From Pseudonocardia petroleophila (GTDB taxonomy: Bacteria; Actinomycetota; Actinomycetes; Mycobacteriales; Pseudonocardiaceae), in assembly GCF_014235185.1 (NCBI RefSeq), contig NZ_CP060131.1, positions 5,525,501 through 5,589,500 on the forward strand: DNA of 64,000 nt, given 5' to 3'. Numbering within the stretch: position 1 is the first letter of the stretch; every line of letters starts with the position of its first letter. Shown here in pieces: positions 17,321 to 24,869 of this stretch. The notes under the pieces were generated by a model. The model was not told where the DNA came from, ran no database searches, and saw only the letters and a list, made by a program, of their open reading frames with translations. Position numbers and translations under genes: made by a program.

Positions 17321-18450
17321 CGGGCCGCCGCCGGGGCCAGCACCTCGGCGAGCACCGCGCGGACGCGGTCGAGCTCGTCGGCGGTGAGCGTCGCGCGCGC
17401 GGTCAGCCGCAGCCGGCTCGTGCCCACCGGCACCGACGGCGGCCGGAAGCACCCGACCCGCACGCCCAGCTCCGCGCACCGCCGCGCCGCGGCCAGCGCC
17501 CGCTCCGGCTCGCCGAGCACCACCGACACCACCGAGGACTCCGGAACCGGCACCCCGGCGGCGTCGGCGAGGTCGGCGGCCGCGCGCAGCACCGCGGCGG
17601 GCAGCGCCGGCTCGGCCGCGAGCACGCGCAGCGCGGCCAGTGCGGAGCCGACGCAGGCCGGGGCGAGGCCGGTGTCGAAGATGAAGGAGCGCGCGGTGTC
17701 GACGAGGTGCGCGGTGACCGCCGCCGGCCCGAGCACCGCCCCGCCCTGGCTGCCCAGCGCCTTCGACAGCGTCACGGTGGCGACCACGTCGTCCGCCCCG
17801 GCCAGCCCGACGGCGGCCAGCAGCCCGCGCCCGCCCGGGCCGCAGACCCCCAGCCCGTGCGCCTCGTCGACGACGAGCAGCGCGCCCCGCTCCCGGGTGA
17901 CGGCGTGCAGCGCGCGCAGCGGGGCCAGCCCGCCGTCGACGCTGTTCACGCTGTCGGTGACGACGAGGGCGCGGGACTCGGTGCGCGCGGCCAGCGCGGC
18001 GTCGACGGCAGCGGGGCCGTCGGCCACCACGATCCGGGCCCGGGACAGGCGGCAGGCGTCGACGAGCGACGCGTGGTTGGCGACGTCGGAGACGATCAGC
18101 GCCCCCGGCCCGGACAGCGCGGTCAGCGCGCCGAGGTTCGCCGCGTACCCGGAGGAGAACACCAGGGCCGACTCCGCCCCGCAGAACGCGGCGACCTCGC
18201 GCTCCAGCTCCGCGTGCAGCGCGGTGGTGCCGGTGACCAGGCGCGACCCCGTCGACCCCGCCCCCCACGTCCGGAGGGCCTCGATCCCGCCGGCGACCAC
18301 CCGCGGGTCGGTGGACAACCCGAGGTAGTCGTTGCCGGCCAGGTCGATCCCGGGTTCACCGGCCGGGCGCGGCCGCAGCTCCCGGCGCAGTCCGGCGGCG
18401 CGGCGGGCGTCGGCGTGGGCGTCGAGCCAGGCGAGGGGGTGGTCGGCCAC
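17317..18450 (-). CDS. bioF: 8-amino-7-oxononanoate synthase
   Basis: A 377-residue PLP enzyme that condenses pimeloyl thioester with alanine. Seen: DLAGNDYLGLSTDPRV, GAGSTGSRLVTGT, FSSGYAANLG, the cofactor Asp in VVDEAHGLGV, and the PLP lysine in VTLSKALGSQGG. Two GTG codons are adjacent (18453 and 18450); the second is chosen because TAGGGT lies 6 nt before it, matching the leaderless spacing seen elsewhere. It heads bioF-bioD-bioB-bsaP. Confidence 0.95.
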   Translation of the reverse strand: MADHPLAWLDAHADARRAAGLRRELRPRPAGEPGIDLAGNDYLGLSTDPRVVAGGIEALRTWGAGSTGSRLVTGTTALHAELEREVAAFCGAESALVFSSGYAANLGALTALSGPGALIVSDVANHASLVDACRLSRARIVVADGPAAVDAALAARTESRALVVTDSVNSVDGGLAPLRALHAVTRERGALLVVDEAHGLGVCGPGGRGLLAAVGLAGADDVVATVTLSKALGSQGGAVLGPAAVTAHLVDTARSFIFDTGLAPACVGSALAALRVLAAEPALPAAVLRAAADLADAAGVPVPESSVVSVVLGEPERALAAARRCAELGVRVGCFRPPSVPVGTSRLRLTARATLTADELDRVRAVLAEVLAPAAAR

Positions 18451-18456
18451 CACCCG

Positions 18457-18462
18457 ACCCTA
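18457..18462 (-). promoter_or_regulatory. -10 box of bioF
   Basis: TAGGGT on the minus strand, 6 nt before the second of two tandem GTG codons, inside the short gap to the SulP-carbonic anhydrase gene. Confidence 0.5.
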
Positions 18463-20583
18463 GTGCCGGAACTCCCGGGCCTCCCGGTCCAGGGTGAGCA
18501 CCCGGGCGGTGGGGATGTCGAAGAACAGCCCGACGAGGTCGGCCCCGGTGTGCTCCAGCGCGTCGAGCTGCACCGCGACGTTGACCATCGCCAGCGCCTC
18601 CGCCTCGCCGAAGCCGTCGCGCAGGGCCGCGGCGCCGACCGGGTGCCCCGAGCGGAACGCCTCCAGGCTGGGGGTCGCCGCCCGCAGCCAGTCCCCCAGC
18701 GCGCCCTCGGCGGTGCCGTCGAGCAGCCCGCGCATCGCGCCGCAGCCGGAGTGCCCGCACACCGCGAGCGTGGGGACCCGCAGGACCGTCGTCGCGTACT
18801 GGACGGCCGCCCGCGCCGAGGTGCCCGCGACGAGGTTGCCGACGTTCTGCACGGTGAACAGGTCGCCCGGGCCGCTGCGGGTGATCACGCTGGGCACGAC
18901 GCGGGAGTCGGCGCAGGTCAGCAGCAGGCCCGCGGGCGCCTGCCCGGAGCCGAGCGAGCGCAGCGTCGGCCGCAGCGCGGCCGACTCCTCGTGGAACGCC
19001 GCCACGCCCGCGAGCAGCGGGTTCGCCTCGGACCCCTGCCACTGCGACCAGGTCGCGTACCGGCCGCGGCGCGCGCCCCCGGCCCCCGGCGGCTCCGTCA
19101 CCTCGGTCGGGGCGCCGCTCGCGCGGTGCCGGGTGGTCCAGGTGTCGAGGTGGTCGTAGGCGGCGTGGTCGAGGTAGTCGACGACGAGGTCGACCTGCAC
19201 CGGCGCGCCCGGGGGCACCGCGCCCAGCGTCCGCGCGAGCGCCGGGACGGACAGGAAGCTCAGCGTCCCCCCGACGACGACGCGGTGCGGCTCGCCCTCG
19301 GCCGCGGGCGGCTCGTGCTGCAGGTTCGCCGAGAGCGCGCGGCGCAGCATGAGGAACCCGGCGACGGCCAGCCCGACGCCGACGCCCTCCAGCAGGTTGA
19401 GCGCCAGCACGCCGGCGATCGTGGCGAGGTAGACGGCGAGGTCGCCGTGGCGGCGGGCCTGCGTCACGTCGACGGGCTTCACCAGCTGCAGCCCGACCAT
19501 GATCAGCAACCCGGCCAGCGCGGCCAGCGGCACCAGCTCGATGATGCCGATCAGGGCGATCGCGAACACCGCGATCCAGACGCCGTGCAGCACGGTCGAC
19601 GCCCGCGTGCGCGCCCCGGCGCGGACGTTCGCCGAGCTGCGCACGATGACGCCGGTGACAGGCAGGCCGCCGAGCAGCCCCGACACGCCGTTGGCGGCGC
19701 CCTGGCCGATCAGCTCGCGGTCGGGCCGGGTGCGCGGGCCCTGGCTGCCGTCCGGGCGGCGCATGCGGTCGACCGCGACGGCCGAGAGCAGGCTCTCCAC
19801 GCTCGCGATCAGCGCGACGGTGAGGATGCCGCCGGCGATCCCGGCCCAGTCCCCCGTCGGCAGGACCGACGGCAGCGCGATCGACTCCAGCAGCCCGCCG
19901 GGCAGGTCGACCCGCGGGACGGCGGGCCAGATCACGGCGACCGCGGTGGCCGCGACGACCGCCACGAGCGGCCCGGGCACCGCCCGCACCGCCTTCGGCA
20001 CCAGCGGCCAGGCCAGCAGCATCGTGATCGTCACGCCGCCGACGGCCGCGGCGGCCGGGTCGGCGGCGAGCAGCCGGGCGGGCAGGCCGAGCAGGCTCTC
20101 CACGGCACCGGAGGGCGGGGTCCCGCCCAGGACGACGTGCAGCTGGCCGAGCACGATCGTCAGCCCGATCCCGGCGAGCATCCCGTGCACGACGGCAGGC
20201 GGGATGGCCTGGCTGAAGCGGGCGACCCGCAGCAGCCCGAACACGATCTGCAGCAGCCCTGCGCCGACCGTGATCAGGCAGGTGACCTGCCAGCCGAACC
20301 GCGCGACCAGCTCGGCGACGACGACGGTGAGACCCGCCGCGGGCCCGCTGACCTGCAGCGGAGAGCCGCCCAGCAGGCCGGCCACCACACCCCCGACGAC
20401 CGCGGCGATGATCCCGGCCATGATCGGCGCGCCGGAGGCGAGCGCGATGCCCAGCGACAGCGGGACGGCGACGAGGAACACCACGAGCGAGGCGCCGACG
20501 TCGGCGCGCAGGGCGGCCAGGCGGCCGGGCGGCGCGGGGGGCGGCGGGGCGTGCTGGGCTGGGCGGACGTCGGACGCGGTCAT
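18460..20583 (-). CDS. SulP anion transporter fused to beta-carbonic anhydrase
   Basis: A 707-residue fusion. Residues 25-400 are a SulP permease with 10 or more helices (SLVVFLVAVPLSLGIALASG, VSGPAAGLTVVVAEL, PRVDLPGG, GGLPVTGVIVRSSANV). A STAS-like domain follows (about 405-490, VVVGGTLSFLSVPALA). Residues 500-707 are a beta-carbonic anhydrase with all four site residues: Cys and Asp in CADSRVVPS and the HSGCGAM zinc ligands. Permease-CA fusions are taken to move bicarbonate and hydrate CO2 at the membrane. It lies between bioA and bioF, although biotin enzymes use bicarbonate or CO2 only downstream (carboxylases) and at BioD. The ATG has a CCGGAG ribosome site. Confidence 0.93.
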   Translation of the reverse strand: MTASDVRPAQHAPPPPAPPGRLAALRADVGASLVVFLVAVPLSLGIALASGAPIMAGIIAAVVGGVVAGLLGGSPLQVSGPAAGLTVVVAELVARFGWQVTCLITVGAGLLQIVFGLLRVARFSQAIPPAVVHGMLAGIGLTIVLGQLHVVLGGTPPSGAVESLLGLPARLLAADPAAAAVGGVTITMLLAWPLVPKAVRAVPGPLVAVVAATAVAVIWPAVPRVDLPGGLLESIALPSVLPTGDWAGIAGGILTVALIASVESLLSAVAVDRMRRPDGSQGPRTRPDRELIGQGAANGVSGLLGGLPVTGVIVRSSANVRAGARTRASTVLHGVWIAVFAIALIGIIELVPLAALAGLLIMVGLQLVKPVDVTQARRHGDLAVYLATIAGVLALNLLEGVGVGLAVAGFLMLRRALSANLQHEPPAAEGEPHRVVVGGTLSFLSVPALARTLGAVPPGAPVQVDLVVDYLDHAAYDHLDTWTTRHRASGAPTEVTEPPGAGGARRGRYATWSQWQGSEANPLLAGVAAFHEESAALRPTLRSLGSGQAPAGLLLTCADSRVVPSVITRSGPGDLFTVQNVGNLVAGTSARAAVQYATTVLRVPTLAVCGHSGCGAMRGLLDGTAEGALGDWLRAATPSLEAFRSGHPVGAAALRDGFGEAEALAMVNVAVQLDALEHTGADLVGLFFDIPTARVLTLDREAREFRH

Positions 20584-20811
20584 CGAGAACTCCGGAGGTC
20601 GGTCGGTCAGGGCGGGCGCCTCGGTGCACCGCGACCCATCGAACGGCACATCACCGGTGTCCGTTCCGCGCCGTCTGTCCGCCTTGTCCGGCGTTCACGT
20701 GGTGGTCATGTTCATCTGCGCGGGGGGGTCCGCGCAGGTCGGCGGGACGCGGCGCCGGAGCCCGGCCCGCGGCACCGCCGCGACCGTCACCCGGTCCGGC
20801 GACACCCTCCG

Positions 20812-20837
20812 GGTGATCATGGGTGTCCATGATCACC
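20812..20837 (-). terminator. Hairpin directly after bioA
   Basis: An 11-bp perfect stem (GGTGATCATGG with CCATGATCACC) and a 4-nt loop, one base beyond the bioA stop codon. There is no U-run, which is usual for high-GC actinobacterial terminators. It probably ends bioA transcription ahead of the SulP gene. Confidence 0.6.
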
Positions 20838-20838
20838 T

Positions 20839-22107
20839 CTATCCCGCGGCGGCCGCCGCGCACACCGCCGCGGAGATCGACGCCAGGTCGTCCGGGGTGC
20901 AGACGTAGGGCGGCATCGTGTAGACGAGGTCGCGGAACGGGCGCAGCCACACCCCGGCGTCGATCGCCGCCGCCGAGGCCGCCGCCATGTCGACCCCGTG
21001 GTCGAGCTGCACGACCCCGATCGCGCCCAGCACCCGCACGTCGACGACGCCGGGCAGCGCGCGGGCCGGGGCGAGCCCCGCGGTGAGCGCCCGGGCGATG
21101 CCGGCGACCTCGCCGCGCCAGTCGCGCTCCCCCAGCAGCCGCACCGACGCCCCCGCCACGGCCGCGGCGAGCGGGTTGCCCATGAACGTCGGGCCGTGCA
21201 TGAGGACGCCCGCGGCGCCGTCGGAGATCCCGCGGGCGACCTCCGACGTGCACAGGGCGGCCGCCATCGTCAGGTAGCCGCCGGTGAGGGCCTTGCCGAC
21301 GCACAGGACGTCCGGGGCGATGCCCGCGTGGTCGGCCGCGAACATCTCGCCGGTGCGCCCGAACCCGGTGGCGATCTCGTCGAACACGAGCAGGACGTCG
21401 TGGGTGAGGCACAGCTCGCGCAGGACGTGCAGGTAGCGCGGGTCGTGGAAGCGCATCCCCCCGGCCCCCTGCACGACCGGCTCGACGACGACCGCGGCCA
21501 GCTCGTGGGCGTGGGTCTCGATCAGCTCCGCCAGCTCCGCGACGTAGGCCGTCTCGAACTCCCGCGGCGGCGCGGACGCGAACACCTGCTGCGGGAGCAC
21601 GTCGGTCCACAGCGCGTGCATGCCGCCGTCGGGGTCGCAGACGCTCATCGCGCCGAACGTGTCGCCGTGGTACCCGCCGCGCCAGGTCATCAGCCGGTGC
21701 TTCTCCGGCCGGCCGCGCGAGCGCTGGTACTGCAGGCACATCTTGATCGCGACCTCGACCGACACCGAGCCCGAGTCGGCCAGGAACACGTGCTCGAGCC
21801 CGGCCGGGGTCACGTCGACGAGCAGCCGGGCGAGGTCGACGGCGGGCGAGTGCGTCAGCCCGCCGAACATCACGTGGCTCATGGCGCCGAGCTGGTCGCG
21901 CACCGCGGCGTCGAGGACCGGGTGCGCGTAGCCGTGGATGGCCGCCCACCACGACGACATGCCGTCGACGAGCTCGCGACCGTCGGCCAGGTGCAGGCGC
22001 ACCCCCGCGGCCGAGGTGACCGGCAGGGGCGTCGACGTCGCCGGCATCGGGGCGTAGGGGTGCCACACGTGCTGCCGGTCGTCCGCCACGAGGCGCTCGA
22101 TGTCCAC
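20839..22107 (-). CDS. bioA: Adenosylmethionine-8-amino-7-oxononanoate aminotransferase
   Basis: A 422-residue class-III aminotransferase that makes 7,8-diaminopelargonate. Seen: HVWHPYAPM, SSWWAAIHGYAHPVL (the BioA-typical WW), DSGSVSVEVAIKM, WRGGYHGDTFGAMSVCDP, VFDEIATGFGRTG with the cofactor Asp, and CVGKALTGGYL with the PLP lysine. The GTG at 22107 follows a TACTGT -10 box by 8 nt, so its mRNA is probably leaderless. It is transcribed divergently from the PaaX-like gene, with only 34 bp between start codons. Confidence 0.97.
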   Translation of the reverse strand: MDIERLVADDRQHVWHPYAPMPATSTPLPVTSAAGVRLHLADGRELVDGMSSWWAAIHGYAHPVLDAAVRDQLGAMSHVMFGGLTHSPAVDLARLLVDVTPAGLEHVFLADSGSVSVEVAIKMCLQYQRSRGRPEKHRLMTWRGGYHGDTFGAMSVCDPDGGMHALWTDVLPQQVFASAPPREFETAYVAELAELIETHAHELAAVVVEPVVQGAGGMRFHDPRYLHVLRELCLTHDVLLVFDEIATGFGRTGEMFAADHAGIAPDVLCVGKALTGGYLTMAAALCTSEVARGISDGAAGVLMHGPTFMGNPLAAAVAGASVRLLGERDWRGEVAGIARALTAGLAPARALPGVVDVRVLGAIGVVQLDHGVDMAAASAAAIDAGVWLRPFRDLVYTMPPYVCTPDDLASISAAVCAAAAAG

Positions 22108-22115
22108 GTGGGCAG

Positions 22116-22121
22116 ACAGTA
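22116..22121 (-). promoter_or_regulatory. -10 box of bioA
   Basis: TACTGT on the minus strand, 8 nt before the bioA GTG, in the 34-bp divergent gap. It lies 5 bp from the PaaX-gene -10 box on the other strand. Confidence 0.5.
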
Positions 22122-22126
22122 GTGAC

Positions 22127-22132
22127 TACGCT
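22127..22132 (+). promoter_or_regulatory. -10 box of the paaX-like gene
   Basis: TACGCT, 9 nt before the ATG at 22142. The two -10 boxes are nearly back to back, so RNA polymerase can occupy only one promoter at a time. Confidence 0.5.
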
Positions 22133-22141
22133 GGGCCGGTC

Positions 22142-23014
22142 ATGTCCGCTGCCGAGTCACTCCCCGTCCTCCCGGGCAACGAGCACCCCGCGCTGTCGCG
22201 GCGCCGCGAGCTGGGCGCGACGAGCGCCCGCTCCCTGCTGCTCACGGTGCTGGGCGAGTTCGTGCTCCCGCGCGACGAGCCGGTGTGGACGCAGGTGCTG
22301 CTCGACGTCCTCGGCGCGCTCGACGTCGAGCCCAAGTCGGCGCGGCAGGCGCTCGCCCGCACGGCGGCGGAGGGGCTCCTGGAGTCCGACCGGGCCGGGC
22401 GGCGGGTGCGCTGGTCGCTCACCCCCTCGGGCCGGCGGCTGCTCACCGACGGCGCCGAGCGCATCTACGGGTTCGGGACGGCGGCGAAGCCGTGGGACGG
22501 GCGGTGGCTGGTGCTGCTGGTCAGCGTCCCGGAGGCCCGCCGCCAGCTGCGCCACCGGCTGCGCACCCGGCTGGCCTGGGCCGGTCTCGGGTCGCCCGCG
22601 CCGGGCGTGTGGGTCTCGCCCGACCCGGGCAAGCAGCCCGAGGTCGCCGACGTCCTCGCCGACCTCGGGCTCGCCGCGGTCAGCAGCTCGTTCGTCGGGC
22701 CGTTCGGGGGGATCGGCGCCCAGGGCGACGTCGTCGCCCAGGCCTGGGACCTCGCCGAGGTCGAGCAGGCCTACGAGGAGTTCCTCGACGAGTTCTCCGG
22801 CGCCGAGCCCACCGCCCCGGCCGAGGTGCTCGCCCACCAGATCCACCTCGTGCACGCCTGGCGGCGCTTCCCCTTCCTCGACCCCCGCCTCCCCTCGGAG
22901 CTGCTGCCCGCGCACTGGGCGGGCACCCGGGCGGCCGAGCGGTTCGCCCACCTGCACGCCCGGTGGGACCGCCCGGCCCAGCAGTACTGGCAGGGTCTCG
23001 CCGGGCGGCCCTGA
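22142..23014 (+). CDS. PaaX-family transcriptional regulator
   Basis: A 290-residue protein with the PaaX layout: an N-terminal winged helix (about 30-110: ARSLLLTVLGEFVLP, PKSARQALARTAAEGLL, GRRVRWSLTPSGRRLL), a central ferredoxin-like domain starting at WDGRWLVLLVSVPEARRQ, and a C-terminal helical domain ending HLVHAWRRFPFLDPRLP. The best-known member represses phenylacetate degradation, but many paralogues in actinobacteria control other acyl-CoA pathways. No paa genes are nearby. Its divergence from bioA over 34 bp makes bioA, or the gene itself, a candidate target; this is inference. Confidence 0.88.
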   Translation: MSAAESLPVLPGNEHPALSRRRELGATSARSLLLTVLGEFVLPRDEPVWTQVLLDVLGALDVEPKSARQALARTAAEGLLESDRAGRRVRWSLTPSGRRLLTDGAERIYGFGTAAKPWDGRWLVLLVSVPEARRQLRHRLRTRLAWAGLGSPAPGVWVSPDPGKQPEVADVLADLGLAAVSSSFVGPFGGIGAQGDVVAQAWDLAEVEQAYEEFLDEFSGAEPTAPAEVLAHQIHLVHAWRRFPFLDPRLPSELLPAHWAGTRAAERFAHLHARWDRPAQQYWQGLAGRP

Positions 23015-23024
23015 GCAGTCCCGG

Positions 23025-24065
23025 TCAGCGCCCGACCGTCACGACCTCGCCGGTCACGGTGTCGGTGATCGTCGACGCGTGCAGGTGGGTCTCCTCGCCG
23101 GGCCCGGTGTGCCGCCCGCCCTCGACCCGCAGCGCCGTGCCCACGGCGAACCGCTCCGCCGTCACGTCGCCGTGCGGCGGGAGCAGCACGACCGTGCCGT
23201 CGGCCAGCACCAGTCCGTCGGTGTCGCCCGCCGGGCCGGTGCGGTAGGAGGCGACGGTGCTCTCGACGGTCGTCGGGGTCTCGGCGATCGCCGCGGGCCC
23301 GCAGCCCGGCCCGCGCCCCGGCCCCGCACCGGGGGCGGGCGGTGCGATCCCGTCGGACGGGGCGGGCGGGGTGGCGCCGTCGGACGGGGCCGTTCCGTCG
23401 GCCGGGGCCGGCGGGGCCGCACCCGGTGCGGGCGGGGCCGGCACCGCCCCCGGCGCGGGCGGAGAGCCGCCGTCGGACGGCGCGGGCGGGGTGGGGCCGG
23501 CGTCGGACGCGGGCGGGGTGCTGCCGTCGTCCGGCGCCGCCGGGAGTGCACCGTCGGCCGGGGCGGGCGGGGCGGCCGGGGCCGCCGGAACCGTGCTCTC
23601 GGCCGGGGCGGGCGGGGCCGCAGGGGCTGCCGGAACCGTGCCGTCGGACGGCGCGGGCTGGGCCTCACCCGGCGCAGCCGGGGTGCCGCCGTCGGACGGC
23701 GCCGCCGGGACGGCGCCCTCGACCGGAGCGGGCGGGGCCTCACCCGGCACCGGCGGGCTGGGCGGGGTCTCGCCCCCGGCCGGGGCGGGCGGGGTGCCGC
23801 CCTCGGCCGGAGCGGGCGGGGCGGCCGGCGCGGGCGGGGCGGCCGGAGCCGCCGGGACGCCGCCGTCGGCCGTCGCCCCGTCCGGGGCGGGCGGGACGGG
23901 CGGCGGCAGGCAGGGGCCGGACCCCGGCCCGTCCGCGGGCGCCGTCTGCGACGGGGTGCCGGAATCGGCCGGGCCGGTGTCGGCGAGCGCGGCGGGGGCC
24001 ACCAGCAGCAGGGTGGCGGCGGTGAGCGCGGCGCCGCCCGCCGCGAGGAGTGTCGTGCGGGTCAT
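23025..24065 (-). CDS. Secreted Pro/Ala-rich repeat protein with C-terminal beta domain
   Basis: A 346-residue exported protein. It has a Sec signal peptide (MTRTTLLAAGGAALTA, then a hydrophobic core, with cleavage after APAALA near residue 28), a 200-residue low-complexity region of PAP/APP and SDG-type units (about 45-255), and a C-terminal region of about 85 residues rich in beta propensity (GLVLADGTVVLLPPHGD, FAVGTALRVEGG). Two cysteines flank the repeat region (PCLPPP and PGCGPA), so a disulfide could close the loop. I do not recognise the family. It is divergent from the two-component operon; repeated CTGAG motifs in the gap suggest it is a target of that regulator. Confidence 0.8.
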   Translation of the reverse strand: MTRTTLLAAGGAALTAATLLLVAPAALADTGPADSGTPSQTAPADGPGSGPCLPPPVPPAPDGATADGGVPAAPAAPPAPAAPPAPAEGGTPPAPAGGETPPSPPVPGEAPPAPVEGAVPAAPSDGGTPAAPGEAQPAPSDGTVPAAPAAPPAPAESTVPAAPAAPPAPADGALPAAPDDGSTPPASDAGPTPPAPSDGGSPPAPGAVPAPPAPGAAPPAPADGTAPSDGATPPAPSDGIAPPAPGAGPGRGPGCGPAAIAETPTTVESTVASYRTGPAGDTDGLVLADGTVVLLPPHGDVTAERFAVGTALRVEGGRHTGPGEETHLHASTITDTVTGEVVTVGR

Positions 24066-24113
24066 CTCGGACCTCTCGGTTGGGGACTGTCCCGACCGAC
24101 GCTGGCGACCGTT

Positions 24114-24169
24114 GCTGAATCGGGGCTGAGGACCGGGCCCCGACGGCGGTTCGCTCAGCTCCGGCTCAG
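24114..24169. promoter_or_regulatory. Paired 11-bp-spaced repeats, probable response-regulator sites
   Basis: GCTGAA at 24114 and GCTGAG at 24125 are spaced 11 bp apart. GCTCAG at 24153 and 24164 are also spaced 11 bp (CTGAGC on the other strand). Tandem half-sites at one helical turn are the usual binding pattern for OmpR/PhoB-type regulators. They lie in the 126-bp divergent gap between the secreted protein and the OmpR-type regulator gene, with one pair near each start. Confidence 0.5.
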
Positions 24170-24191
24170 GTGCGGCGGGCCAGGATGGGTC

Positions 24192-24869
24192 ATGGGCAAC
24201 ATCAGCGGGGCGCCGCGCGTGCTCGTCGTCGAGGACGCCGAGACCATCCGGGAGATGGTCGTCGAGGCCCTCGCCGACGCCGGCTACGTGACGGGCGGCC
24301 GGGCCGACGGCGGCGGGCTCGAGGACGTCCTCGACGCGTTCCGCCCCGACCTCGTCCTGCTCGACGTCATGCTCCCCGGCCGCGACGGGTTCGCCCTCGT
24401 CGACGTCGTCCGCGGCTGGGGCGACGCCGGGATCGTCATGCTGACCGCCCGCGACGCCCTCGACGACCGGGTCCGCGGCCTCGACGGCGGCGCCGACGAC
24501 TACGTCGTCAAGCCGTTCCAGCTCGCCGAGCTCGTCTCGCGGGTCGGGGCGGTGCTGCGCCGGCGCGGCGTCGTGGCCTCGGCGATCCAGCTCGGCGACC
24601 TCGTGCTCGACCCGGACGCCGGCACCGCGAGCCGCGCGGGCACCGTCCTCGACCTCACCGCCACCGAGCTGCGCCTGCTCACCTACCTCGCGCAGCAGCG
24701 CGGCCGGACCGTCGGCAAGGACCAGATCCTGGCCAGCGTGTGGGGCTACGACGCCTACGACCCGAACCTGGTGGAGGTCTACATCTCCGCGCTGCGCCGC
24801 AAGATGGGCGAGCCGCGGATCCTGCACACCGTGCGCGGGCTGGGCTACGTCCTGCGGGCCGGGTCGTGA
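24192..24869 (+). CDS. OmpR-family response regulator
   Basis: A 225-residue two-domain regulator. The receiver domain (about 8-120) has the acidic pair in VVEDAETIRE, the phospho-acceptor Asp in LVLLDVMLPGRDGF, the Thr in VMLTARD and the Lys in DDYVVKPFQ. The C-terminal winged helix (about 130-225) has LDLTATELRLLTYLAQ, the VEVYISALRRKMG recognition helix and LHTVRGLGYVLR. It is coupled to the kinase by a GTGA overlap. It probably acts on its own promoter and on the divergent secreted-protein gene through the CTGAG repeats. Confidence 0.95.
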   Translation: MGNISGAPRVLVVEDAETIREMVVEALADAGYVTGGRADGGGLEDVLDAFRPDLVLLDVMLPGRDGFALVDVVRGWGDAGIVMLTARDALDDRVRGLDGGADDYVVKPFQLAELVSRVGAVLRRRGVVASAIQLGDLVLDPDAGTASRAGTVLDLTATELRLLTYLAQQRGRTVGKDQILASVWGYDAYDPNLVEVYISALRRKMGEPRILHTVRGLGYVLRAGS

